Shown here: piece after piece, positions 17,075 to 23,152 of the stretch
Layout: the number at the start of each line of letters is the position of its first letter
Numbering within the stretch: position 1 is the stretch's first letter
Virus record (IMG/VR): IMGVR_UViG_3300025759_000369
Location: 1 to 33,173 of that record
Strand: one strand, 5' to 3'
Length of the DNA stretch: 33,173 nt
From: a virus
Notes under the pieces: model-generated
The model's input: only the letters and a program-made list of their open reading frames with translations
The model's database searches: none
What the model was told of the DNA's origin: nothing
Position numbers and translations under genes: made by a program

Positions 17075-17131
17075 ATGCACAAGAAAAAAGGTAAAAAGAA
17101 ATCCATAATGAATGGTGGGTACGGTAAGTAA
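17075..17131 (+). CDS. 18-residue Lys-rich micropeptide
   Basis: MHKKKGKKKSIMNGGYGK, with AAGGA upstream and TAATG coupling to the next gene. Eight of 18 residues are Lys. The KKKSIMN core matches the ends of the two genes before it and of 25705-25905. Its length makes it uncertain on its own; the shared motif, ribosome site and coupling support translation. Confidence 0.5.
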   Translation: MHKKKGKKKSIMNGGYGK

Positions 17132-17403
17132 TGCCTGAGCAAATGAGCCTGTTGATGAAACGGTTCGATAAAGCTAACGATGAGTTTGACGAGAAGTTTC
17201 CTAGGTTTGGGGAGCGCGTTACTGACGGACAAATGCAAGACCAGTATGGTTTGTCTAAGACAGCATCTAAGTTAGTTAGAACAGCTATCAACACACGCAA
17301 TGAGATACGTGACGAACGCACAAAAAAAGATCCGGAATATAAAAGACTTAACTCTTTAATAAACCGGTACACTGATATTCTTGGTAAGATACAAAATCCC
17401 TAG
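17131..17403 (+). CDS. Helical hypothetical protein, last gene of the rightward late block
   Basis: 90 residues, charged and helical throughout (LMKRFDKANDEFDEKF; LVRTAINTRNEIRDERTK), no membrane segment or Cys. It shares its first base with the preceding stop. It ends exactly where the opposing gene ends, with no terminator between. Possibly a small structural or regulatory helix bundle; no family was recognised. Confidence 0.72.
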   Translation: MPEQMSLLMKRFDKANDEFDEKFPRFGERVTDGQMQDQYGLSKTASKLVRTAINTRNEIRDERTKKDPEYKRLNSLINRYTDILGKIQNP

Positions 17404-17610
17404 TTACCAAGGTCTAGTTTTTGGTTTTACAATTTTGCTAGGTATGTGTGACACTTCACAGTAACCAGCTTCTCCATTTATCCGGTCATAGATTGTGTCA
17501 GTGTTTAGCAATACGTTCCAGCAATCATCTTCACTAGCAAACAATATCTTTGCTTCTAACGGCTGACCGCCTATGACGTACACGATAGTGAGCATGGTAA
17601 AGAACTCCAT
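17404..17610 (-). CDS. Small two-cysteine protein, hydrophobic N-terminus
   Basis: 68 residues. Residues 1-14 (MEFFTMLTIVYVIG) are hydrophobic. SEDDCWNVL (Cys 30) and GYCEVSHIP (Cys 51) could be joined by a disulfide. TAGGTGG precedes the ATG. It is the last gene of the leftward operon, and its stop abuts the stop of the convergent gene. Exported or membrane-bound small phage proteins of this type are common but unassigned. It resembles the product at 15034-15207 in plan. Confidence 0.7.
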   Translation of the reverse strand: MEFFTMLTIVYVIGGQPLEAKILFASEDDCWNVLLNTDTIYDRINGEAGYCEVSHIPSKIVKPKTRPW

Positions 17611-17618
17611 GCCGCCAC

Positions 17619-17735
17619 CTATATAAATGGCATTGCAACCCAGTACAGGATTACAATAGTCCAGATAACAAACACAAACATATCGAAAAGATCTCTAGCT
17701 GTTATGTGTTTCAGTGCCTCAATTATTTCTTCCAT
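17619..17735 (-). CDS. 38-residue single-span membrane protein
   Basis: An ATG preceded by AGGAG nine bases upstream opens MEEIIEALKHITARDLF, an amphipathic charged helix, followed by a hydrophobic span (MFVFVIWTIVILYWVAM) to the stop. It ends eight bases before the next gene of the leftward operon. The good ribosome site and clean membrane plan support a real small gene. It may be an early inner-membrane factor (for example superinfection exclusion), which is only a guess. Confidence 0.62.
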   Translation of the reverse strand: MEEIIEALKHITARDLFDMFVFVIWTIVILYWVAMPFI

Positions 17736-17782
17736 TTCTTAGTTCTCCTATTGATATACTTTTTATTTTATTATTAGTTGTC

Positions 17783-17843
17783 GTGGGGCAGGGCGGCATT
17801 CTATCCCAGTCTAGCCGATCTATACCTGTAGACCCTGCCTCAC
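17783..17843. other. Structured intergenic element with 11-bp outer stem
   Basis: GTGGGGCAGGG (17783-17793) pairs with CCCTGCCTCAC (17833-17843) over 11 bases with one G-T wobble. Inside are two smaller stems: CGGC (17794-17797) with GCCG (17814-17817), and TCTA (17819-17822) with TAGA (17829-17832). Together they give a three-way junction. No T run follows on either strand, so it is not a standard terminator. It lies just after the HTH gene in the leftward operon. It could stabilise mRNA or be a small RNA or recombination site. Confidence 0.5.
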
Positions 17844-17846
17844 CAA

Positions 17847-18158
17847 TTAGTTACTGCACGTATTGTACGTGCGTTCCCAAGGTGCAGTAGATAACGAAAC
17901 ATCTGTCCTGTAGTTTTTATACTTAACAGGATTTTTGTTTACTCTTGTTAATCCCTCGCTTTTTGTTCTTTGGAAACCAACACCAAAGTCATACGCCATT
18001 TTTCGTAAGCTTCTTTTTTCTATGCCAATTACGTTACTAGCTTCTGCTATTGTCATATGCTTATGATCTAGCAACAACTGCTTAAGCTCGTTGTTATGCC
18101 TACGCCGCATTTCTGCGTACAATTTTAAGTAACGCTTGTTTGTATTATCGTTTGTCAT
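17847..18158 (-). CDS. Helix-turn-helix protein
   Basis: 103 residues from ATG 18158, overlapping the upstream stop by 14 bases; a longer reading to 18257 lies wholly in the upstream gene and is rejected. Residues 1-28 are basic and helical (NKRYLKLYAEMRRRHNNELK). Residues 34-60 give a helix-turn-helix (MTIAEASNVIGIEKRSLRKMAYDFG). The rest is basic and polar. Likely a DNA-binding regulator of the early operons. Translation is probably coupled because the ribosome site is weak. Confidence 0.7.
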   Translation of the reverse strand: MTNDNTNKRYLKLYAEMRRRHNNELKQLLLDHKHMTIAEASNVIGIEKRSLRKMAYDFGVGFQRTKSEGLTRVNKNPVKYKNYRTDVSLSTAPWERTYNTCSN

Positions 18159-18546
18159 AGCCAGGTGGAACCGGTGGAAAAGGTGGAGTTGATTGCGGCG
18201 CATAAGACTGTTGCGGCATTGGCGGTGGAGCATACTGCTGCTGAGGTGCAGGTGCATACTGTTGCGTTTCCTGTTTAGGTTTGTTGGGAAACAGCGGAGC
18301 CCTACCTATTTTAGGAAAGTTCTTGTAGTCATCGCCTACCTTTACTTCATATAAACAATAGATAGATATATCATTATCTAATACTAATTGTTTGATCTGT
18401 TCCATAACTGCAAGCTTTTGAGGGTTATCGTTATCCTCTTTGCGTGTGCTTAACCAGCCAGTAATCCTCATGTTGACCGGTCTACCCTGATCCATAAATC
18501 CGTCTAGGGTAAAATTGTTGTTACCAAATGTAGGTGAATTGCTCAT
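18145..18546 (-). CDS. Hypothetical protein of the recombination operon, Pro/Gln-rich tail
   Basis: 133 residues. Residues 1-90 form a compact domain (FTLDGFMDQGRPVNMRITGW; ISIYCLYEVKVGDD). Residues 91-133 are a disordered Pro/Gln/Tyr tail (YAPAPQQQYAPPPMPQQ). The ATGA overlap with the annealing protein and the domain-plus-disordered-tail plan recall single-stranded DNA-binding proteins, but the acidic tip typical of SSB is missing and no OB-fold motif is certain. It probably works with the exonuclease and annealing pair. Confidence 0.65.
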   Translation of the reverse strand: MSNSPTFGNNNFTLDGFMDQGRPVNMRITGWLSTRKEDNDNPQKLAVMEQIKQLVLDNDISIYCLYEVKVGDDYKNFPKIGRAPLFPNKPKQETQQYAPAPQQQYAPPPMPQQSYAPQSTPPFPPVPPGYDKR

Positions 18547-19178
18547 TGTACTTGCTTCTCCTTGTTTTCATAGTACTCGGTTAATTCTTTAAATAAGTCA
18601 GGAAACTGATGCTTCAGTGTATCCATCGCTTCGTCAGGCAAGTTATCATTAACCTTATATAACTCACGCATACTTGCGGCTGTGTCTATCATAGCCTTAC
18701 AGCCGTTAACATACTCTCGCCATTGCTTGTGTATATCAACTACGTTTTGTTGTTGTACTGGCTGCTCTTGTTCTCGTTGGGTAATCACCTGGTCATTGTG
18801 CTGCGCTACATCTATCTCAAAGCTTGATGCGTAGCTGCCACCATGTAAGCCTAGTGAACTTAAAGCCCTACCAATTGCACTTGTTTCTCCATTTTCTATT
18901 GCAGAGGTGCGGTTAACATTTGATGAGCCCCTAATTTCTTCAGCTAATCCAGAGCCTATAACAGCGCCGGTCTTATCTATTACCTTAGCCTGGACAACCA
19001 CACGCTGCCCATCATCAACAACAATACTTGTATCGATGCCTAAGTCAGTACCAAATGCTTTACGAAAAGCTTCTACACGTACAAAAACTTCTGTATATTT
19101 TTTACCGCCACGCTGCGTAACACCGTGTGATCTGTTAAGGTTATTAACCTCAGACATTGCATTAATTAATTCTTTCAT
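18543..19178 (-). CDS. Single-strand annealing protein, ERF/Rad52-like
   Basis: 211 residues. Residues 20-110 contain YTEVFVRVEAFRKAFG, VVVQAKVID and the conserved TSAIENGETSAIGRALSSL. The latter pattern is typical of a widespread phage annealing-protein group related to ERF/Rad52. The C-terminal third is charged and helical. Such proteins pair complementary single strands and support recombination-dependent replication. A GGGAG ribosome site precedes the ATG, which overlaps the exonuclease stop (ATGA). Pairing with an exonuclease in one operon strongly supports the role; the exact family is uncertain. Confidence 0.68.
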   Translation of the reverse strand: MKELINAMSEVNNLNRSHGVTQRGGKKYTEVFVRVEAFRKAFGTDLGIDTSIVVDDGQRVVVQAKVIDKTGAVIGSGLAEEIRGSSNVNRTSAIENGETSAIGRALSSLGLHGGSYASSFEIDVAQHNDQVITQREQEQPVQQQNVVDIHKQWREYVNGCKAMIDTAASMRELYKVNDNLPDEAMDTLKHQFPDLFKELTEYYENKEKQVQ

Positions 19179-20164
19179 TTCTTACTCCCAAATAGTTGTT
19201 TAGCTTTTATCAATATATCTGGGTTGAGATCTCGCCATACAAAACTCTCGGCAAACTGTGGGTCTGTTAACGATAGTAGCTCTGGCAAATCATCTGCAAC
19301 CTGCATTAGTTTTTCTCTACGTTTACAGGCTTGCACAATGTTATCTAAAGCAAACTGAAGCTCATCAATCGTAGGCTCCAGTATTACATAGCCAAGTCGA
19401 TTTGCATACACAATTTTAGGTATGATTTTAGACAAGTGCCAGTAACCGGCAATCTGCATAAGATGCGGTGCTTTTATTTTCTTAGGCAAAGAGTTTGCTC
19501 TAGGGCTATCTGTATCAGCAGCCTGATCCCATTGTGTCTTTAGTTCTACACGGCCCTCACCATAGTCTGGCTTACCAAAGTAAGGTAGCTGACAGTGCGG
19601 TATGTGACCAAACAGATCTATCTCACCTATTATCCTGTTAGAGCCCTGCATGGCCTCTCTCACGCCTTGTGCTGCGTTGTCACACACCAAAGAGAACTCT
19701 GACTGTACAAGGTCACCCTTCTTACTACGCTTACCCTCAGCATCATAATAGATCCTCTCTCGGTGTGCGATGATAAGATTATCTTTGTCAGCGTCACGCC
19801 AGTGACCACCCTGGTAACCTTGCAAAAGGTTTATTGCATCACCCATAGCTTCATTAGGTGACGCATCATCCACTAGTAACCGGTCAGCATACACTTGTGC
19901 AGCGCGTCCAGATACCATGTTTGGATTATCTTTGTACTGCGATAATCCCAGGCAGTCTTTGTAATGCCCAGAATCACGCAATATCTTTCTAGCTTCTTGT
20001 TCATCGTAAAGAGGGTGTTCCCATCCATTAAGTATTTGCCACGCTTTATTGTGCTGCACACGCAAGTAAGCCTTATCAAAAAACGTCCATGCATCTGGCG
20101 TTGATGGATTACTGTGATGCTTATAATTGAACCTGTCGGCCCATCCTGTTTTCTTCAATCCCAT
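19175..20164 (-). CDS. PD-(D/E)XK exonuclease (lambda Exo / Cas4-like)
   Basis: 329 residues from ATG 20164, chosen because AAGGG lies seven bases upstream. An earlier ATG at 20197 has no ribosome site and would cover the proposed promoter. NMVSGRAAQ (82-90), D200 in GKPDYGEG, E207-L-K209 in RVELKTQW and Q237 in LMQIAGYW follow the D, ExK, Q order of PD-(D/E)XK exonucleases. Such enzymes resect double-stranded ends to make single strands for the annealing protein next door. First gene of the leftward operon. Confidence 0.82.
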   Translation of the reverse strand: MGLKKTGWADRFNYKHHSNPSTPDAWTFFDKAYLRVQHNKAWQILNGWEHPLYDEQEARKILRDSGHYKDCLGLSQYKDNPNMVSGRAAQVYADRLLVDDASPNEAMGDAINLLQGYQGGHWRDADKDNLIIAHRERIYYDAEGKRSKKGDLVQSEFSLVCDNAAQGVREAMQGSNRIIGEIDLFGHIPHCQLPYFGKPDYGEGRVELKTQWDQAADTDSPRANSLPKKIKAPHLMQIAGYWHLSKIIPKIVYANRLGYVILEPTIDELQFALDNIVQACKRREKLMQVADDLPELLSLTDPQFAESFVWRDLNPDILIKAKQLFGSKK

Positions 20165-20174
20165 ATCTATACCC

Positions 20175-20202
20175 TTGACATATTGTGTCACGAACATATG
20201 CT
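20175..20202 (+). promoter_or_regulatory. Candidate early rightward promoter
   Basis: TTGACA (20175-20180, a perfect -35) is followed after 16 bases by TATGCT (20197-20202, four of six matches to the -10). Transcription would begin at about 20209, 23 bases before the HTH gene, which has AAGGAGA at 20219-20225. A weaker leftward pair (TTGCAA, then TATGTT) lies on the opposite strand in the same gap. The divergent arrangement suits an early control region. Confidence 0.5.
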
Positions 20203-20231
20203 AAGGATAATTTTTTGCAAGGAGAAATTTT

Positions 20232-20435
20232 ATGAAACTTGAAGAATGGCGCAAAGAAAAGGGTTACAGCTACCCTCAGCTAGCGCAAAGATTAGATGCC
20301 AAGCATGGCACTGTCGTGCGGCGTTGGTGTTTAAGTAAAGATCATAAAGATTACAAGATACCATCAACTAAGTATATGTTAATTATACAAGAAACTACGA
20401 TGGGCGCTGTAACACCTAACGATTTTTATAGGTGA
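20232..20435 (+). CDS. Small HTH regulator (Cro/repressor type)
   Basis: 67 residues. Residues 10-34 have the helix-turn-helix pattern of XRE/Cro proteins (YSYPQLAQRLDAKHGTVVRR). It is first in the rightward early set, right at the divergent promoter region, with an AAGGAGA ribosome site. It likely represses or times the early promoters. No partner repressor gene or integrase is present, so a lysogeny switch is not implied. Confidence 0.75.
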   Translation: MKLEEWRKEKGYSYPQLAQRLDAKHGTVVRRWCLSKDHKDYKIPSTKYMLIIQETTMGAVTPNDFYR

Positions 20436-20438
20436 TTT

Positions 20439-20768
20439 ATGGGTGGCAAGGCGAGTAGAGATAAGGGTGCAGCGTTTGAGCGCGAGATTGTAAACTGGCA
20501 TCGAGAAAAAAATGTAGAGGCAGAACGCATACCCTTGTCAGGAAGTGTCAAGGGTTCGTTTGCAGGTGACTTAATTATAGGACCAGAGAAAGCGTTGCTT
20601 GCAGAATGTAAGAGAAGGGCCAGGGCGTGGCAAGATTTGTATGATGCCCTGGACCAGGATGGCAGCGATATGTTGTTTATCAGAAAAGACAGGGAGCGCA
20701 CGTTGGTTGTGTTACCATTAGAAACATATGAAGCATTTTTGGAGTGGATTGGATGGATGAAGAAATGA
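20439..20768 (+). CDS. Hjc-like nuclease / Holliday-junction resolvase candidate
   Basis: 109 residues. SRDKGAAFEREIV (E14/E16), RIPLSGSVKGSFAGDLIIG (D44) and LLAECKRRA (E56-C-K58) follow the E, D, ExK order and the R-x-P-x-S-G loop of archaeal Hjc-type resolvases. Such enzymes cut branched DNA before packaging. It follows the HTH gene by three bases and overlaps the next gene by 16. Fits the recombination theme of the leftward operon. Confidence 0.75.
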   Translation: MGGKASRDKGAAFEREIVNWHREKNVEAERIPLSGSVKGSFAGDLIIGPEKALLAECKRRARAWQDLYDALDQDGSDMLFIRKDRERTLVVLPLETYEAFLEWIGWMKK

Positions 20769-20956
20769 AACAGGCATTGCGTGATTTGGATGAAGGAACC
20801 AAACAAAAATTGCGCGATGCAGGTATTGAGCCTGACTTTGATAAGTTTGAGAAAGATCTTACTTACCATGCGTTGCGACTTATGTGGCTTACAAATGATT
20901 CAAAAGAATTAGAAAAACGTTTCAAAGAAATTAACAAAAAAGATAAGGAGAACTAA
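20753..20956 (+). CDS. Small charged helical protein
   Basis: 67 residues from ATG 20753, preceded by GGAG eight bases upstream in the resolvase gene. Almost entirely charged helix (MKQALRDLDEGTKQKLRDAG; ELEKRFKEINKKDKE). It overlaps the resolvase by 16 bases and ends one base before the winged-helix gene. Function unknown; perhaps a resolvase partner. Confidence 0.65.
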   Translation: MDEEMKQALRDLDEGTKQKLRDAGIEPDFDKFEKDLTYHALRLMWLTNDSKELEKRFKEINKKDKEN

Positions 20957-20957
20957 T

Positions 20958-21245
20958 ATGCCATATACACAAGAAGGTGTTGGATACCAGAAAACAGATA
21001 CTAGTCGTGCAGCAGCACGTAGCAATTACCCAGGCAAGCTAAGTGCGCGTGACCGTGTGTTGCAGTTGTTGCAGAAAATGCAGTTGTCTTTAACGTCACA
21101 TGAGATTGCTGACGTACTGCAAATACCGGAGGTTACGGTGCGTCCAAGGCTGTCGGAGTTGCGTAACGATGACAAGATTGTTGACAGTGGTCAGCGTGGA
21201 CAAACGCCCTGGGGCAAGAAGTGTATCAAGTGGAGATCTGCATGA
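20958..21245 (+). CDS. Winged-helix DNA-binding protein
   Basis: 95 residues with AAGGAGA upstream. The pattern DTSRAAA near the start, then LSLTSHEIADVLQIPEVTVRPRLSELRND (residues 47-75) and IVDSGQRGQTPWGKK is a well-known small phage winged-helix family of unclear role, perhaps regulators of early genes. It is coupled to the next gene by ATGA. Confidence 0.78.
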   Translation: MPYTQEGVGYQKTDTSRAAARSNYPGKLSARDRVLQLLQKMQLSLTSHEIADVLQIPEVTVRPRLSELRNDDKIVDSGQRGQTPWGKKCIKWRSA

Positions 21246-21466
21246 GTAGAATAAGCTTTGATGATTCAGATTTGATTATTATAAGATTAGCTTTTGTTTG
21301 GGCTCTTTTAAAGATTGAAGACATTCAAGAGACAAGTGAAAGGTTTGAGTTAAAATCTGAGGAATTAGATTTGCATCACAGAAATATGAAACTTAAATTA
21401 CAAAGTTTTATTGATCGTTTAGACAATTTGGAAAAAAAGAAAGAAGTTTCGGAGATATTTAAATGA
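21242..21466 (+). CDS. Small coiled-coil hypothetical protein
   Basis: 74 residues from ATG 21242 (GGAG seven bases upstream; ATGA overlap with the previous stop). A longer in-frame reading from 21221 is less likely. Residues 10-28 are moderately hydrophobic (LIIIRLAFVWALLKIED), then a long heptad helix (FELKSEELDLHHRNMK) to the end. More AT-rich than its neighbours. No family was recognised. Confidence 0.62.
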   Translation: MSRISFDDSDLIIIRLAFVWALLKIEDIQETSERFELKSEELDLHHRNMKLKLQSFIDRLDNLEKKKEVSEIFK

Positions 21467-21699
21467 GGTACGGTGGTTTAGAAGTCAAAGGCAATGAAGC
21501 AAACTTTGTGTTTTACAGCCCAGACGGACAAAGGTTTTATGAACCTGCAAAGAAATGCCCTGATTGCGATGCAAGCGGTCAGGTGCTAGGCGAGAAAGCT
21601 ACCGTAGACTATGTCAATGGTGGCTCACTTGTTGAAGTTGTAGCAACATGCCTGGAGTGTGAAGGTTTAGGTTTTGTTGTCGATGACAGTGATGAGTAA
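21463..21699 (+). CDS. Zinc-ribbon protein, DnaJ-type cysteine pattern
   Basis: 78 residues. CPDCDASGQV (first CxxC, followed by x-x-x-G) and ATCLECEGLGFV (second CxxCxGxG) match half of a DnaJ-type zinc finger and would hold one zinc. The N-terminal part (ANFVFYSPDGQRFYEP) is beta-like. The ATGA overlap couples it to the upstream gene. Likely a small nucleic-acid or protein adaptor; target unknown. Confidence 0.72.
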   Translation: MRYGGLEVKGNEANFVFYSPDGQRFYEPAKKCPDCDASGQVLGEKATVDYVNGGSLVEVVATCLECEGLGFVVDDSDE

Positions 21700-21940
21700 G
21701 CATAGCCTAAAGTCAAAGCGTAGGCATCCAACTGCGCCGCGAGAACGCATAGAAGTCGGGCATATTACTTTTGAGTTGTGTCCGACAAATGCAACGTTTG
21801 CATTAATAGCTGGCAACGCAGTGCAGTCAAAAGATAGACGCCCATTGTTCTCTGGCATGATAGAACCCGAAATGGAAAAAGAACTACGCAGGGTAGCGTT
21901 TAGAATGAAGCATATTCTAAGCAATAAAAAAGGGGATTGA
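21692..21940 (+). CDS. Basic hypothetical protein
   Basis: 82 residues from ATG 21692, which overlaps the previous stop by eight bases; ATG 21683 is an alternative. Basic start (SKHSLKSKRRHPTAPRER), then a beta pattern (IEVGHITFELCPTNATFALI) and a basic helical end (LRRVAFRMKHILSNKKG). No strong ribosome site, so translation is probably coupled. No family was recognised. A nucleic-acid-binding role would suit the charge and neighbourhood. Confidence 0.62.
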   Translation: MSKHSLKSKRRHPTAPRERIEVGHITFELCPTNATFALIAGNAVQSKDRRPLFSGMIEPEMEKELRRVAFRMKHILSNKKGD

Positions 21941-21943
21941 CAA

Positions 21944-22315
21944 ATGCCACTAAAGAAGTACGCTAACGCGAGCCCACCAGGGCGAGATAGTAACTTACAA
22001 GTTACTACTACCAGTAACTACAGTAGTTACTGTAAAGAAACTAACAATAACTATATAACTAGTAATAACTACAAGATCTTACAGGAGACACTGACTCGGA
22101 TGTCACCGGCGTACAAGATGGGTAAGAAACGTAGGCAAGAAGATCCGTTGTCCTGGCGAATACAGAAAGTCAGTAGCAAGATGAGGCCAATGATGTCTGT
22201 AGATAAATTTTTAGAAGTTTCTAAAAGTATCGCAGTGGCTAGCCCAATGGAGCAGGTAGAGATTATACATCGATTAGAAATCTGGCTAGACAAGGTGCAT
22301 GGGATCAAGTTATAA
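21944..22315 (+). CDS. Hypothetical protein encoding repeat-bearing DNA; replication-initiator candidate
   Basis: 123 residues, AAGGGG upstream. Residues 14-45 are Ser/Thr/Asn/Tyr-rich and low in complexity (TTTSNYSSYC; KETNNNYITSNNY) because the DNA here carries inverted repeats. Residues 50-123 are basic and helical (YKMGKKRRQEDPLSWRIQKV; PMEQVEIIHRLEIWLDK). In lambda the origin lies inside the initiator gene O, as the repeats here lie inside a gene. No polymerase, primase or helicase gene exists, so an initiator recruiting host enzymes is plausible. This is inference only. Last gene before the early terminator. Confidence 0.6.
   Translation: MPLKKYANASPPGRDSNLQVTTTSNYSSYCKETNNNYITSNNYKILQETLTRMSPAYKMGKKRRQEDPLSWRIQKVSSKMRPMMSVDKFLEVSKSIAVASPMEQVEIIHRLEIWLDKVHGIKL
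21989..22031. repeat. Two tandem perfect inverted repeats (AGTAACT/AGTTACT)
   Basis: AGTAACT (21989-21995) and AGTTACT (22000-22006) form a perfect 7-bp inverted repeat with a four-base spacer. AGTAACT (22013-22019) and AGTTACT (22025-22031) form a second one with a five-base spacer. The centres are about 24-25 bases apart, roughly two helical turns. AT-rich DNA with further TAACTA words follows to about 22073. This layout suits protein-binding iterons or an operator. Confidence 0.72.
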
Positions 22316-22403
22316 CAAACTAGAAGTATGAGTTTCATCGCTTGTAAACTGCTCACATACTTCTCCTGATGGGCCGTAGTTCTCAGTCTGTCCGGTTAAC
22401 TGG

Positions 22404-22450
22404 CCCTTGCCTGGTTAGGTCACGCACTGCAACGGCGAGGGCGTTTTTTT
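22404..22450 (+). terminator. Rho-independent terminator after the early genes
   Basis: CCCTTGCC (22404-22411) pairs with GGCGAGGG (22434-22441), eight pairs with one wobble, and is followed by CG and seven T (22444-22450). It separates the early set from the terminase genes. The gap 22316-22462 also holds GGGCC/GGCCC and a CCGGTTAACTGG near-palindrome just upstream, so it may also include a packaging signal. Confidence 0.72.
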
Positions 22451-22462
22451 AAAGGAAGACAC

Positions 22463-22915
22463 ATGGGCAAAAGCAGAACAATTACTACACAAATAATGGA
22501 AAAGATTGTTGACCGATTAGCTCAAGGCGAAACACTTGTAGATATTACAAGCGATAACAACATGCCTACATACAGAGCAGTAACAAGAGCAGTCGCAGGT
22601 GATGATGACATGTTTGAGTTGTACAGGCGTGGACGCATACTACAGGCAGAGTTTTACAGCGATAGAATAAACAAGCTAGCAATGGAGCCCTTACCAGAAG
22701 ATGGTGATGTCAGGCATCTCAATGCAGAGGTCAATAGACGTAGACTAGAGATAGATACGCTGAAGTGGACAACAGCCAGGAACCAGCCGTTCGGTATACG
22801 TGACAAGAAAGAAGACCAGCCACAATCACAAGCGTTTACCATTAGCTGGCAAGGTGGAGATGTGGCAGTCAGTGCATTGGAAGAGGATGAACAAGACGTT
22901 GTGGTCAAGCATTAG
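22463..22915 (+). CDS. terS: Terminase small subunit (Sf6-type)
   Basis: 150 residues. Residues 8-45 form a helix-turn-helix (IMEKIVDRLAQGETLVDITS; MPTYRAVTRAV), then DDDMFELYRRGRILQAEFYS and a helical segment, as in Sf6 gp1-like small terminases that bind the packaging site and load the large subunit. The acidic C-terminus (EEDEQDVV) is likely to contact the large subunit. GGAAG precedes the ATG. Two small genes lie between it and the large subunit. Confidence 0.78.
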   Translation: MGKSRTITTQIMEKIVDRLAQGETLVDITSDNNMPTYRAVTRAVAGDDDMFELYRRGRILQAEFYSDRINKLAMEPLPEDGDVRHLNAEVNRRRLEIDTLKWTTARNQPFGIRDKKEDQPQSQAFTISWQGGDVAVSALEEDEQDVVVKH

Positions 22916-22917
22916 GC

Positions 22918-23091
22918 ATGGTGAGATGTGTGTGTAAGAGACATCCTGAGCGTCCGATCTACGCGCGTGAAATGCATACATTCATATGTTTGAATATGTA
23001 CAGTAAACCAAGCAGGTTTGAAACAAGGCAACCACTACATCTTGTGGTTTGCAAAAACTGCATAGCTCCCACAAATGCTAAGTCGTTGTAA
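22918..23091 (+). CDS. Small Cys-rich protein between terminase genes
   Basis: 57 residues, MVRCVCKRHPERPIYARE at the start and LHLVVCKNCIAP near the end. Cysteines 4, 6, 45 and 48 (plus C24, H9) could hold one zinc. It starts two bases after the small terminase stop with a weak ribosome site. Basic and short. A DNA-binding packaging accessory is possible; no family was recognised. Confidence 0.5.
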   Translation: MVRCVCKRHPERPIYAREMHTFICLNMYSKPSRFETRQPLHLVVCKNCIAPTNAKSL

Positions 23092-23106
23092 TGATTAAAC
23101 AATATT

Positions 23107-23152
23107 GCATAGTTAACATAATACTTATTATGCGAAATAGGATTTGCTATGC
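23107..23152. promoter_or_regulatory. Nested palindrome, operator-like
   Basis: CATAATA (23117-23123) and TATTATG (23126-23132) make a perfect 7-2-7 palindrome. It is enclosed by GCATAG (23107-23112) and CTATGC (23147-23152), which also pair. It lies in the gap 23092-23234 before the terminase large-subunit genes. It could bind a regulator or fold into a cruciform. No convincing promoter was found beside it. Confidence 0.5.

Noticed and set aside
17783-17844. tRNA-like folding ending in CACCA
   Set aside because: The outer stem is 11 bp rather than 7, there is no T-loop TTCGA sequence and no proper anticodon arm.
18907-19203. 98-codon frame on the + strand
   Set aside because: Opposite the well-supported annealing-protein gene; no ribosome site.
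20165-20197. Upstream start for the exonuclease (11 more residues)
   Set aside because: No ribosome site before ATG 20197, and it would run through the proposed promoter; ATG 20164 has AAGGG at good spacing.
23119-23132. TAATAC resembling the start of a T7 RNA polymerase promoter
   Set aside because: Only six bases agree, they belong to the palindrome, and no phage RNA polymerase gene is present.
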